Shown in pieces: positions 9,012 through 17,932 of a stretch of DNA of 41,860 nt. Origin of the DNA: an uncultured Methanomicrobiales archaeon (lineage in GTDB: Archaea > Halobacteriota > Methanomicrobia > Methanomicrobiales > Methanospirillaceae). Under the pieces are notes generated by a model, which was not told the DNA's origin, did not search any database, and saw nothing but the letters and a program-made list of their open reading frames with translations. Numbering within the stretch: position 1 is the first letter of the stretch; every line of letters begins with the position of its first letter. The translations under genes and the position numbers were made by a program. The stretch is from the NCBI GenBank assembly GCA_903828975.1, contig CAIKOD010000114.1:1-41860 (forward strand). The letters are read 5' to 3'.

Positions 9012-9611
9012 ATGACGAACTATATTGAACGAATCAGGGAAGGTGATGACCAGCTGGTCATTGAACTTAGTTTCAAACGTGTTGACCAGTTCTTCGACCC
9101 GGATGACCCTTCGCCCGTAAAAAACAGGGACCTTACCAATGACGCACTTTTTGCGATGATCACGGCTATTATTGACAGGGAACCGAAAAAATCAGTGGAG
9201 TACATTATCAGGTTTCCCGCTTCGCAGGTAACGGAGGAGATCGAATCAGGCCTTCCCGAAGCAGTAAGGACATATTTTACCTACCGGTGTGAAGGAGCAA
9301 GGAGGAATTTGCGGGTGCTGATGAAAAGAATGAAATATGGACTTATTTACGGGCTCAGTATTTCCGCAGTACTCATTACTATGCTGGTTTACCTGTATTC
9401 CCAAATAACCGACCAGGTTCTCGCAGACATTGTTATTGGTGCAATTGTAATTTTCTGCTGGGTCGCCTTGTGGGACCCGATTGACATATTTCTCCATCAG
9501 TACCTGTTTCAGAAGAAGACCATCGCAATTTGTACAAAACGAATTATCAACAGCACCATCAGGGTGGAAAAGGCAGGGGTTCAACCGGATGGTATGCCGG
9601 CCCCCGGTTGA
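9012..9611 (+). CDS. Two-helix membrane protein of unnamed family (paralogue 1 of 3)
   Basis: This 199-residue protein has a soluble N-terminal domain of about 105 residues. Two membrane helices follow (about 111-131 and 137-157), then a basic C-terminal tail. It is clearly related to the proteins at 32057 and 34545. They share FK.VDQ.FD..DP.P near residue 25, a conserved 'LT..A' helix, a hydrophobic strand ending in IRFPASQV (VVHIPKGSV and VLHIPSGSV in the relatives), a 'R..FSFR.' like segment before helix 1, and W....I....Y after helix 2. I do not recognise a named domain. A run of seven Gs before GAAAAC lies 12 bases before the ATG and may be the ribosome binding site. Function unknown; a cytosolic sensor domain anchored by a hairpin is possible. 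Confidence 0.75.
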   Translation: MTNYIERIREGDDQLVIELSFKRVDQFFDPDDPSPVKNRDLTNDALFAMITAIIDREPKKSVEYIIRFPASQVTEEIESGLPEAVRTYFTYRCEGARRNLRVLMKRMKYGLIYGLSISAVLITMLVYLYSQITDQVLADIVIGAIVIFCWVALWDPIDIFLHQYLFQKKTIAICTKRIINSTIRVEKAGVQPDGMPAPG

Positions 9612-9666
9612 AACCCCTTTGTAAACCGCATCACAATTTTTTATACATTCAAAGAGAGTTCGTATC

Positions 9667-10929
9667 TTACGTTGCTACCCCTTGTTTTGCTGCACGTTTT
9701 TCCCTGAGGTCCCTTACTAAAAAACCCAGTATCATTGCAACTACCGCAGATACAACAAGTAATGCAAGCAGGTTCTGGTTAACACTGGAAAGTACCGCGA
9801 TCAACAGTATGGCAGTAAGCGGGACACCTAAGGCGAGCGTGATTACCGCCACTTCGAGACAACATACAAATATACCTACCGGGATTCCCGGGAACATCAG
9901 GCTTAGTGCAAGCCCGATCATTGTGCAGGCAAATATCGTGGGGAATATAGGGCCCCCGAGATAACCGCTCTTGAATGACAAGGCAAGAAGAAAAACCTTA
10001 AGGACCGCCATGATGAGCAACAATGCAATTCCAAACTGTGCCGGGTCATTAATAATCGAGTGAATCGATGATTCGCCAGAAAACATCAGTTCCGGGATTA
10101 CATAACAGACTGCCCCGATGATTACACCGGCGAAGAGAATACGGGTCATGATCCGGTCTTTAAATGCTCGTTCCATGAAAGTACCCATTCCCTTCATCAG
10201 GAGTCCTATCAGCAGGGCTATTGCCGCTCCAAGGATACCTAGGATAACGGCATACATGACATAGAGGAAGGTTATCTCATCGACGCTTGGGAATACCATC
10301 AGGCTGTAAAATGACTGCAACCCGAGCAGGACATAGAATAGGTACCCGATAATACCTGCAACCAGGTTCCAGGCAAGGAATTTCAGTGCATCTTTTTTAC
10401 CGACATTGAACTCTGTTGCAAATATTGCGGTAAATATAGGGCTACCGACGATGCCATTATATGCCGATGCAAGAGCTGCAACATCAAATCCAAGGGCGAC
10501 ATCGTTGAGGATTTTAAGTCTGGCCCGGAGCCACGCAGAAATTTCCATGATAAGGAATGCAATCGGACCTTCAGGCCCGACACTGGCCCCGGAAAAAAGA
10601 GAGAGAAACGATGAGAGCAGGGTGCCCGGGAACGTTTTATAATCAGAGTGTGCACCTTCCCCCTTCATCGAATCGGTCATCCCGCCGTGGATCACATCAG
10701 GGGCATGTAAATATTTCAGGCAGAGACCAACCAGCAGCGAGAAAAAAATTGCACCAGCTGGGATGGTCCAGCGGTTGGCTGATACATAATCGTTCATCCA
10801 GATAAGTGTATCAAGCGACTCGTACGCCATGAGCCAGATTGCGGTAAATGCAATAGCAATAAATGCAACCAGGATTATCTGCCAGATTTTCGGGTGTACA
10901 TCCTGATTGGAGGAGCGGTCATCTGTCAA
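9667..10929 (-). CDS. ClC family chloride channel/transporter (copy 1)
   Basis: This 420-residue polytopic protein moves Cl-, probably as a Cl-/H+ exchanger. The ClC signature GASVGPEGP places Glu120 at the site of the external gating glutamate. The second signature, KSGYLGGPIFPTIFACTMIG, contains the GxxxP chloride-binding turn. The first ClC signature (GSGIP) is not present; the corresponding stretch reads HAPDVIHGGM, so this belongs to a divergent ClC branch. It lacks CBS domains. The start is a TTG at 10929; no better upstream codon is seen. It lies 53 bases after the Na+/H+ antiporter gene on the same strand, so the two are probably co-transcribed. A longer homologue is at 38178. Confidence 0.9.
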   Translation of the reverse strand: MTDDRSSNQDVHPKIWQIILVAFIAIAFTAIWLMAYESLDTLIWMNDYVSANRWTIPAGAIFFSLLVGLCLKYLHAPDVIHGGMTDSMKGEGAHSDYKTFPGTLLSSFLSLFSGASVGPEGPIAFLIMEISAWLRARLKILNDVALGFDVAALASAYNGIVGSPIFTAIFATEFNVGKKDALKFLAWNLVAGIIGYLFYVLLGLQSFYSLMVFPSVDEITFLYVMYAVILGILGAAIALLIGLLMKGMGTFMERAFKDRIMTRILFAGVIIGAVCYVIPELMFSGESSIHSIINDPAQFGIALLLIMAVLKVFLLALSFKSGYLGGPIFPTIFACTMIGLALSLMFPGIPVGIFVCCLEVAVITLALGVPLTAILLIAVLSSVNQNLLALLVVSAVVAMILGFLVRDLREKRAAKQGVAT

Positions 10930-10982
10930 GGGAAGATCATCCAGTAATTCCTTCTGCTTTTATTCCGTTTAATAGATCCCAC

Positions 10983-12263
10983 TTACTTTTTCACCTTGGT
11001 CATGACCCGTGTTGGTGACTCCACCACATCTTTCAGTTCAGGTGCATCTCCTGGTAATGCTGCAATTTTTCCGGCATACCAGTTGATGAGGGGGTTTGCA
11101 GATAAACCGTGGGCAAAAACACTGATAAGGATAGTAGTACTGACAACCATCGCTATCGTCTGCAGCCCGGGTATACCCGGGGCATCGTTGAGTGTAATGA
11201 GTAACAGCACAATCGATGCTAGCCCACGTGGACCAAACCAGCCGATGAAAAGGACGGATTCTGGTCGTAAACGGGTTTTTACCAGGGAAATCGCAACCGG
11301 TAGCATCCGGATAAGGGTCAGGCTCAGGACAGCGTAGATCAAAATTTCAATGGTTAATCCTGAGAGAAGGCTGGCAGCGAGGATGCCGAAAATAAAGAAT
11401 ACTGCAAGACTGAAAATTTCTCCCCCTGTTGCCGTGAATTCGATTACTGACTCTCCCACATGTCTGCCGGTAACGGACGTGGCTAAGCCCCCTACAAAAG
11501 CCGCTATGAAACCGCTTCCACCCACTGCATCGGCCGCAATAAAAGATATTATTGCCAGAGCGAGGAACCCGATCCAGCTGAACCTTCCCTGCATGAGTCC
11601 CTTATCAATGGCCTTGTTGACCAGGTATCCCCCTAACAGGCCAACAATCAGCCCTACGAGAATACCAAGACCGATTTGTTCAGCTGCAAACAGGACCCAC
11701 TGGCTTGCAGGAAGGTTCTCTTTCTCTGCATCTGCAAGGACCAGGAAGAAAGCGAAAAACGGTATAGCGCCTCCATCGTTCAACCCGCTTTCCACGTTCA
11801 GGGCCTGGCGTATCCTCGCCGGGACTTTTGGGCTGTTCACTATTACCTGGCCAAGCCCCGCATCGGTGGGTGCAAGGATGGCCCCTATCAGCGCAGCTTC
11901 CGCCAGGGCAAGATCGGTGAAGAAGAGTATCGCCGTAACAGCACCCGCAAAAATCGTAAGCGGAAGGCCGATCCCAAGCAACCGGGCGGGTAAATTCCGG
12001 TTTCCTTTCAGGGTGGTGAAATCTATCCTCGCAGCGTCAGAAAAAAGGATTAAGACCAGTGCGATTTCTGCAAAGACCAATACTAATTGGTTATTTACTC
12101 CAAGGGAAATGAAATCAAGCCCGTCCGGACTTACGAGCAGGCCAATCCCTACAAAAATCATGGGAGCCGTGATAATTGACCCCTCGATACGGTGCGAGAC
12201 CAGGGAATAGATAAAAATTGCTATCGAAAAGATGATCGCACCAATGAGTATCAGGGATAGCAT
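10983..12263 (-). CDS. Sodium/proton antiporter of the CPA1 (NhaP-like) family
   Basis: This 426-residue protein has about 12 membrane helices and exchanges Na+ (or K+) for H+. Diagnostic segments are GAILAPTDAGLGQVIVNS and the motif NVESGLNDGGAIPF, which holds the Asn-Asp pair of electroneutral CPA1 exchangers. GWFGPRGLASIVLLLI in the C-terminal half is typical of NhaP proteins. It ends with a short charged cytosolic tail and has no TrkA-C domain. An ATTAAATAC box lies about 30 bases before the ATG. The downstream ClC gene follows closely, which suggests joint control of pH and anion balance. Confidence 0.9.
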   Translation of the reverse strand: MLSLILIGAIIFSIAIFIYSLVSHRIEGSIITAPMIFVGIGLLVSPDGLDFISLGVNNQLVLVFAEIALVLILFSDAARIDFTTLKGNRNLPARLLGIGLPLTIFAGAVTAILFFTDLALAEAALIGAILAPTDAGLGQVIVNSPKVPARIRQALNVESGLNDGGAIPFFAFFLVLADAEKENLPASQWVLFAAEQIGLGILVGLIVGLLGGYLVNKAIDKGLMQGRFSWIGFLALAIISFIAADAVGGSGFIAAFVGGLATSVTGRHVGESVIEFTATGGEIFSLAVFFIFGILAASLLSGLTIEILIYAVLSLTLIRMLPVAISLVKTRLRPESVLFIGWFGPRGLASIVLLLITLNDAPGIPGLQTIAMVVSTTILISVFAHGLSANPLINWYAGKIAALPGDAPELKDVVESPTRVMTKVKK

Positions 12264-12507
12264 ACCAACCTGATCCTTTGGATGTAACGTATTTAATGAA
12301 TTTGGAATACCGGTAAAATTTTTTCATCCACATGGCGTGAGACGAAGAAATCGTATAGTTTTCCAGACCCCAGGTGTTCTTAATTATTCAGGACCATGGT
12401 AAAAAAGGTGATTAAGCGTTTCGGGTCGTGACCTGGTATATTTGTTGCAGCGGTTGTCCGGGTTTGAGGGCTTTACCTGAAAAATGGTAATTTTAGTTCA
12501 TACCGGG

Positions 12508-13455
12508 TTATTTATCGGAAATATTTTTCCAGAACGAAGATTTATAATCTGTTTTTGATTTTCCCTCTTTAAAATATTTTTCTCCAGGTTCCGGACCCTC
12601 CAGAGGCTTTTCTCCGGCATCTGCGGGTAAAGAGGGTTTAGTATCTGCAAGAGCCCGTTCCAGTTTTTCGAGCTTGGCTGTTATCTCGTTGTTTTTTCTT
12701 TCCTGTTGCGACAGGGAATTTTTTAATTCGGCAATTCGTGCGAGGACCTGCTTTTCAAATTCGGACATCTCCTCTTTGGGTTTCTCCACTTCCTCATCTT
12801 TCTTCTCAGGTGGTGTGAGGAGTTTATTCGATATGAACCCGGCAAACGTAGCAAAAATCCCCACACCGGTTGTCATTACCAGTACACCTACCAGTCTCCC
12901 GGCACCGGTAACCGGGAACTGATCACCGTAGCCGACGGTGGTGATGGTCACGTATGCCCACCACAAGGCATCACCGGCTGTTGTGATATTTGCATTGGGT
13001 GCGCTGTATTCTGCACGCAATACTAAAAATGAGCCCACCTCAAGAATGATGATTACCGAGAAAACAAGGATGTATAACGCTGCTTCAGCCCGGTTATACG
13101 ATAGATAATGGGTAATTTCTTTGACCCCGTGTTCTTTGACGAGCCGGTAGGCCTTGAAAATACGGAAAATCCTTAAAAATCTTAACTGGGGTGCACAAGC
13201 GAGTAAATCCGCCCATCCATAGTCACGGAAGAAATAATGGGACTTTGATTTCGTGGTAGTGAACCTGTACACGAAATCAAGAACGAAGATAACCGTCAGG
13301 AAAACGTTGATAATTTCTACAACGTTGACTGCTTCCGGGTTCACACCCGGAATATACACCAGAGCGAGGTTGACAACCGATAATATTGATACAAGGGCGA
13401 TGAATATTTCATACCCAAACCCTTTTTCATTACTAAGTTCGTCTTCTGGAACCAT
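12508..13455 (-). CDS. Voltage-gated-like potassium channel with C-terminal coiled coil
   Basis: This 315-residue protein has the six-helix Kv architecture. S1-S3 span residues about 12-75. S4 contains LRFLRIFRIFKAYRLVK, with regularly spaced arginines. S5 is followed by a pore loop with the canonical filter TVGYGD at 173-178, then S6. After residue about 215 the chain becomes acidic and lysine-rich and forms a heptad-like coiled coil (about 228-268), which may mediate tetramer assembly. The tail is proline- and charge-rich. It should conduct K+ across the cytoplasmic membrane. The ATG at 13455 follows CAGGGGATTTTCC. It appears to be transcribed alone. Confidence 0.92.
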   Translation of the reverse strand: MVPEDELSNEKGFGYEIFIALVSILSVVNLALVYIPGVNPEAVNVVEIINVFLTVIFVLDFVYRFTTTKSKSHYFFRDYGWADLLACAPQLRFLRIFRIFKAYRLVKEHGVKEITHYLSYNRAEAALYILVFSVIIILEVGSFLVLRAEYSAPNANITTAGDALWWAYVTITTVGYGDQFPVTGAGRLVGVLVMTTGVGIFATFAGFISNKLLTPPEKKDEEVEKPKEEMSEFEKQVLARIAELKNSLSQQERKNNEITAKLEKLERALADTKPSLPADAGEKPLEGPEPGEKYFKEGKSKTDYKSSFWKNISDK

Positions 13456-13534
13456 TGGAAAATCCCCTGAATTAATAATGTAGTGGAATGACTGAATAAT
13501 AATTGGTAATATTCCCGGTTGAATTATCCGGGGT

Positions 13535-13560
13535 CAAAAAAATGGGCATAACCCGGATAT
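13535..13560 (-). terminator. Probable terminator of the YqhA-family gene
   Basis: On the minus strand, just after the stop at 13578, a short GGGT-TAT-GCCC stem is followed directly by seven Ts. The stem is weak, but a T tract alone can end archaeal transcripts. Confidence 0.4.
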
Positions 13561-13577
13561 CATCTTTTTGTCAGGCA

Positions 13578-14123
13578 TTATTCATGTTTTACCCACAGGT
13601 AGGCTGAAATTGCAATAATAATAACCGCCACCGCAGCACCGAATTCAAGGATGCTTAACCCTTTACTGAGTGTAAGGGCTGCCCCAAGGAAAATAACGGC
13701 CAAGGCGATGACAATGAGCCCGAGAAGCTTTGTTTTCAAATCATCAAGGGTGCGAATTTCCACCCACCCGGGTAGCGGGGCTTTGGCGATAAAGAGTTCA
13801 TACAACCCCATTGATATGAGGTAAAAGACTGTCGCAACGAGGAAGATATCAATGATCTCTATTGCCCTTGCGAGGAATTCCTGGACCGTATGCATTTCAA
13901 AGCTGAAACTTACTATTGCATAATAAACAGAGGAAATACTCAGGAGGAAACCATATATGAACAGGATGGCACAAATGATCCCGGTCCCGATCACAGCAAG
14001 GCTGAACAGCCATTTGCTACCTACCGCCAGGGACTGGACAAAGGAGTGAACGCCACCTGTTTCCTGGCAGTCATCCTGCGATCCACCGTTACTTTCGGGG
14101 GGAGTTATATCCTCTTTATTCAT
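13578..14123 (-). CDS. YqhA family (UPF0114) membrane protein
   Basis: This 181-residue protein has four predicted helices. It matches UPF0114 through the segment IEIIDIFLVATVFYLISMG, the following LYELFIAKAPLPGW and the block IRTLDDLKTKLLGLIVIALA. The first 25 residues are hydrophilic and variable. The role of the family is not established; members occur in bacteria and archaea and are predicted to sit in the cytoplasmic membrane. The gene has its own promoter region and probable terminator, and so looks monocistronic. Confidence 0.85.
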   Translation of the reverse strand: MNKEDITPPESNGGSQDDCQETGGVHSFVQSLAVGSKWLFSLAVIGTGIICAILFIYGFLLSISSVYYAIVSFSFEMHTVQEFLARAIEIIDIFLVATVFYLISMGLYELFIAKAPLPGWVEIRTLDDLKTKLLGLIVIALAVIFLGAALTLSKGLSILEFGAAVAVIIIAISAYLWVKHE

Positions 14124-14317
14124 TGTTTTCCGTCCAGAATGATTAATCTCTTAAAATTTAATTATTGTGGTTTCAAATTTCTGAATACTTCCGGTATTAC
14201 CCCGGCAAATAACAGCCGGGACCAGTGCTTTATTCCCACCGGAATACGATGAATAACCGCCAGGAGACAATTCTAAAATAGAAAAATTAGGGGATTTCGA
14301 AATTAAGTGGACAATTA

Positions 14318-14707
14318 CTACGCGATTCCAAAGGCTTTTTTCGTACCGGGCAGCATGCAGTATACCAGGACAATGCCGCTGATAATGATAATCGGCGCCA
14401 TTGCTTCCCACGAAGACCCGCCGAGGGCACAAATAACCCCGTATATCAGGTCAAATGTCGCAATCAGCATCATGAACATCCAGCCCTGGGGGTGCATGAT
14501 CCATAATGCCCCGGCTACACCGAGCCAGATAAAGGCCAGGAATCCCCAGAATGCGGCCCCGATAAGGCTGAACTGGTAAAATGCAACAGGTCCGAGGTAG
14601 GTCGGAAGGATATGCAACATCTGCAGCGTGTAGATAAACGCATTAATTGCACCGAGAATGGCCAGGAAGACCAGAAATAGTACACCAATAGGTCGTGCTT
14701 GTTCCAT
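14318..14707 (-). CDS. Small four-helix membrane protein, unidentified
   Basis: This 129-residue protein consists almost entirely of four hydrophobic segments (about 7-27, 43-68, 75-96, 104-120). The helices contain Gly and Trp, and a short basic end follows (PGTKKAFGIA). I do not recognise a named family. AAGGAGTGAG sits 5 bases before the ATG, a strong ribosome binding site, and an A/T-rich box is about 30 bases further upstream, so expression is credible. Confidence 0.65.
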   Translation of the reverse strand: MEQARPIGVLFLVFLAILGAINAFIYTLQMLHILPTYLGPVAFYQFSLIGAAFWGFLAFIWLGVAGALWIMHPQGWMFMMLIATFDLIYGVICALGGSSWEAMAPIIIISGIVLVYCMLPGTKKAFGIA

Positions 14708-15073
14708 ACGTACTCACTCCTTGAGTGGATTATTCTTTAATTGGTAAGTATTAATTAGCACCGGTGCTTCTTCCCCAAGAGATTGCAACCTTTTTATTGA
14801 ATCGAAACGGGGTCTTGTAATCGGAAAGGACTGGAGATCCGCGGTTCCGAATTTTCGGTTCTCCAGGTAATAATTGTAATTGCGCCCATCATTTCCGGCA
14901 GCATCTCATATGGAAATTGAATATGTTTGGATTTAACCAGTTTTATCAGGATGGAGAGAATTTTCCTGGAAGATATTTAAAAAAAAGAGATCAGGTTATT
15001 TGGTAAGATGTAACCCTTTCACCTGTTCTTGATAGCGTTTAACCAATTAAAAAAAAATTATTGTAGCCTGATT
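14708..15073. other. AT-rich intergenic region with one clear stem-loop
   Basis: It holds no convincing gene. The plus strand at 14831-14866 folds into a nested hairpin: outer stem CTGGAGA/TCTCCAG and inner stem CCGA-ATTT-TCGG. The remainder is A/T-rich, with poly-A runs near 14980 and 15050. The right part is close to the 3' end of the gene at 15074, so it may act in termination. Confidence 0.45.
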
Positions 15074-15385
15074 CTACACGTAGCGTATTGCCAGAAGGAA
15101 CTCAGCTACCAGACAGACAGCGGCAACTATCCAGAAAACACGGTTTAATTGAGCCTTACTCCGGATTTGGTACCACATCAGCAGCCCTATAATTATTAAG
15201 ATTCCCTTGATGAGGAGGGTGACGGGGTAAAATAACGACGGAGAAACATAGCTGGAAAGTCCGTTTTGGATTGCGATGGGGGGGAATAATAACGCTCCCA
15301 CACTGAAACCTAAAATAACTGCCCCGAGAACGGTTATAACCCAGTCCTTTGGTTTGTATGATCGGTTAACTACTTTGGAACTCAT
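15074..15385 (-). CDS. Small three-helix membrane protein, unidentified
   Basis: This 103-residue protein starts with a basic, soluble 13-residue leader. Three predicted helices follow (about 14-36, 50-68, 80-101). The loop after helix 2 is positively charged (RSKAQLNR), which suggests the N-terminus is outside or the loop is cytosolic. No family is recognised and no strong ribosome binding site is visible. It stands alone between the AT-rich gap and repeat copy C. Confidence 0.5.
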   Translation of the reverse strand: MSSKVVNRSYKPKDWVITVLGAVILGFSVGALLFPPIAIQNGLSSYVSPSLFYPVTLLIKGILIIIGLLMWYQIRSKAQLNRVFWIVAAVCLVAEFLLAIRYV

Positions 15386-15442
15386 TGCTAGGAAATTGGT
15401 GAGAGGAAATATGAATGTGTCGAAAACTATTGCCAGTAATTA

Positions 15443-15797
15443 GGCTTTATTGAAACCATGCGTGTTTAGAAAAATGAAGAGGAAATACGTAGACAGGAGG
15501 GGGTTTCACCCCTCCCTGCTCCACCCCCAATAAGATATTCATTGGCAGGGTTACACTGGGTATTCAATAAAATTTCAGAGATTTGGAGATCATTACCTGT
15601 CACACCGGGGATCGCCACAGCGGCGGGCCATGAGCCCGGGGAGCGTGAAGACTATTGGATTACCCTAATCGGTTGGATAAATTTGAGAAGATTTTGCCTG
15701 AAAATGACAAAACGGACCCCAATACATGGAAATTTTGAACGAGGCATTTTCAATGCCCTGGTGTGAACTTCCCGTTCATGTGGGTTTCAACAAAGCC
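15443..15797 (+). mobile_element. MITE-like dispersed repeat, copy C (complete long form, 355 bp)
   Basis: This is the best preserved copy. The left end GGCTTTATTGAAACC and the right end GGTTTCAACAAAGCC are inverted repeats differing at one position. The 8 bases flanking each side are AGTAATTA (15435-15442) and AGTAATAG (15798-15805), a near-perfect target duplication. Internal blocks match copies A, B and D. Its right half contains about 90 bases absent from copies A and D. There is no credible reading frame. It lies just upstream of the cardiolipin synthase gene. Confidence 0.8.
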
Positions 15798-15934
15798 AGT
15801 AATAGGATACATTCGTTCGAACCAAGGGGCTATCTGGTCAGGAGGAAACAGAAAAAAAATCAAAGATCATATATAGGATTGGATATGCAAGTTTCTCTCA
15901 ACGGTTTTTGAAAAAAAACGTTCTGAGGTGCATT

Positions 15935-17419
15935 ATGGTTTCCGATCTTCTGGTCCAGATATTTGATTTTCTGCAAGCGATTTACTATTTCCTGTTGCCG
16001 ATACTAATTGTCGTAAATATTTTTTTTGCAATCACACTTGTGTTCGTTGAGAGAAAAAACCCGACACGTGCAGTTTCATGGATCCTGGTACTGTTGTTGC
16101 TGCCGTTTATCGGTTTTTTCCTGTACCTGGTCTTTGGTCAGAATTACCGGAAAGAAAAGCTGTTTTCCATTAAAAAAGAGAGCGATCAGAAATTGACGGA
16201 TTTGATGGCGGCCCAGATCAAGGAGGTAAAAGAAAAGGAGGAGAAAATGACCAGTCGATGGTCCGGGGCCATCCGCAGGATGGCACTGCTGCTGCTCCAG
16301 AATAATCGGGCTCTTATCACGACCAATAATCAGATCACCCCCTATACAGATGGGAAAGCCAAGTTTGCTGACCTTATCATGGAAATCAGCAATGCCCGCG
16401 ACCATGTGCACATGGAATATTTTATTCTGAAAGATGACGGACTCGGCCGGGACATCATGAAGGCACTTACCGAGAAAGCCCGGTCGGGAGTCGAAGTTCG
16501 GCTTCTCGTTGACGGGGTGGGAAGCGGCGGTCTGCCAAAGCATTTTTATGATGAATTTACTACTGCCGGCGGGAAACATGCAGTCTTTTTCCCCTCCTTA
16601 TTTTCCTATTTCAATTACCGGGTGAACTTCCGGAATCACCGGAAAATTGCGATCATCGACGGGGAGACCGCGTTTATTGGCGGCTTTAATATCGGTGACG
16701 ACTATCTCGGGCTGGACAAGCGGTGGGGGTACTGGCGGGATGCAGCCGTAAGGATCAAGGGGACGGGTGCATTAGTTGCCCAGATACGGTTCTATCTCGA
16801 CTGGAATTTCGCTTCCAAGGATACAATGGATATTGGCGAGCGGTATTTCCACCAGAGCCCCCACCAGGAAGGTTCCACGATGCAGATCGTTTCAGGCGGA
16901 CCTGACACGGGTTGGAACCCGGTAAAGGAATCGTACCTGAAGATGATCAATACCGCTTTGGACACCGTATATATACAGACACCGTATTTCATTCCCGACC
17001 AGAGTGTGATGGATGCACTCCATATTGCTGCCCTGTCAGGAATTGACGTGCGGATTATGATCCCGAGTAAACCAGATCACATGTTTGTGTACTGGGCAAG
17101 CCATTCCTATGCGGAAGAGCTCCTTGAATCAGGTGTCAAGGTCTATACGTATGATAATGGGTTCCTTCATGCCAAGACCATCGTGATCGACGGGGTGGCG
17201 GCATCAATTGGGAGTGCCAACTGGGATATCAGGAGTTTCCGGCTGAATTTCGAGACAAATGCAATTATCTATGATGAAAAAGTGGCCGGAGAATTTAAAC
17301 AGGCGTACCTCAATGACCTTCCGAATTGTACCGAACTTACTCCTGCATGGTATGCCAGTCGTTCACGCTATTTCAAGGCAAGGTCTTCTTTCTCCCGGCT
17401 GTTCTCACCTATCCTGTAA
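15935..17419 (+). CDS. cls: Cardiolipin synthase (phospholipase D superfamily, bacterial type)
   Basis: This 494-residue membrane enzyme joins phosphatidyl headgroups to make cardiolipin-type lipids. Two N-terminal helices (about 8-32 and 45-62) are followed by a cytosolic linker rich in Lys/Glu and two PLD domains. The HKD motifs are complete: His235 in NHRKIAIIDGETAFIGG and His412 in FLHAKTIVIDGVAASIGSAN. Other family marks are HMEYFILKDDGLG, YIQTPYFIPD and NWDIRSFRLNFE. Bacterial-type Cls enzymes acting on archaeal ether lipids are known from Methanospirillum. The ATG at 15935 is chosen because GAGGTG sits 4 bases upstream; an in-frame TTG at 15908 is unlikely. The gene is bracketed by inverted repeat copies C and D. 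Confidence 0.95.
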   Translation: MVSDLLVQIFDFLQAIYYFLLPILIVVNIFFAITLVFVERKNPTRAVSWILVLLLLPFIGFFLYLVFGQNYRKEKLFSIKKESDQKLTDLMAAQIKEVKEKEEKMTSRWSGAIRRMALLLLQNNRALITTNNQITPYTDGKAKFADLIMEISNARDHVHMEYFILKDDGLGRDIMKALTEKARSGVEVRLLVDGVGSGGLPKHFYDEFTTAGGKHAVFFPSLFSYFNYRVNFRNHRKIAIIDGETAFIGGFNIGDDYLGLDKRWGYWRDAAVRIKGTGALVAQIRFYLDWNFASKDTMDIGERYFHQSPHQEGSTMQIVSGGPDTGWNPVKESYLKMINTALDTVYIQTPYFIPDQSVMDALHIAALSGIDVRIMIPSKPDHMFVYWASHSYAEELLESGVKVYTYDNGFLHAKTIVIDGVAASIGSANWDIRSFRLNFETNAIIYDEKVAGEFKQAYLNDLPNCTELTPAWYASRSRYFKARSSFSRLFSPIL

Positions 17420-17457
17420 TCCTTGAAATTCATTTATTTTTAAAAGAATGATTTAGT

Positions 17458-17721
17458 AGCTCTGTTGACATGCTCTCAAATCTATCTTGCAGATAGGTTA
17501 TTCCAAAATTTAGTCACGCTCCCGGGGATCCGCCCCGCCACCTTGGCGGCCCCGGTTGGGATAAGGAATTATCCCCTAATCTCTGAAATTTTCTTGAATG
17601 CCCGAGTTGAACCCTGCCAATAAATATCTTATTGGGGGTGGGGCAGGGTGGAGGAAAACCCCACCTGGTCTTACGTATCTCCTCTTTTTTTTAAAAAAAA
17701 TATGCGGGGTTTCTACAGATC
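17458..17721 (-). mobile_element. MITE-like dispersed repeat, copy D (short form, 264 bp, inverted)
   Basis: Read on the minus strand it contains the same blocks as copy A: CCCAATAAGATATTT, then a GGCAGGGTTCAAC block, a GGCGGGGCGGATCCCC hairpin and CTCAAATCT-like ends. Its left boundary AGCTCTGTTGACATG (plus strand) corresponds to the right end of copy A. The other end, GGGTTTCTACAGATC, is decayed. Its length equals that of copy A. Flanking duplications are not clear. Confidence 0.7.
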
Positions 17722-17722
17722 A

Positions 17723-17748
17723 GATTTTTCAGTATTTATCTGTTCATA
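17723..17748. repeat. 26-base repeat shared with 37829-37854
   Basis: The 26 bases differ from those at 37829-37854 at one position. The common core is AGTATTTATCTGTTCATA. It begins one base beyond repeat copy D. The rest of the gap to 17933 holds no recognisable gene. Confidence 0.5.
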
Positions 17749-17932
17749 ATCATGACGCAGATGAAGTGATACACGGTTAATTCAGGCAATCCAGGCTGGA
17801 TCAAGTTAGTAAATCAGAGATATGACCTGGGGGTCTTGGCAGTGAACTGGCCGATCTCATAGAACCTGATGAATAATTCCAATGGGAGGTGATAACCCGG
17901 CCTGTTGTGCCATTAAATAAGATATGACAATG

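Noticed and set aside
11350-12210. 286-codon plus-strand frame opposite the Na+/H+ antiporter
   Set aside because: It is antisense to a membrane protein with clear CPA1 motifs; the Pro/Arg/Ser-rich composition is typical of such shadows.
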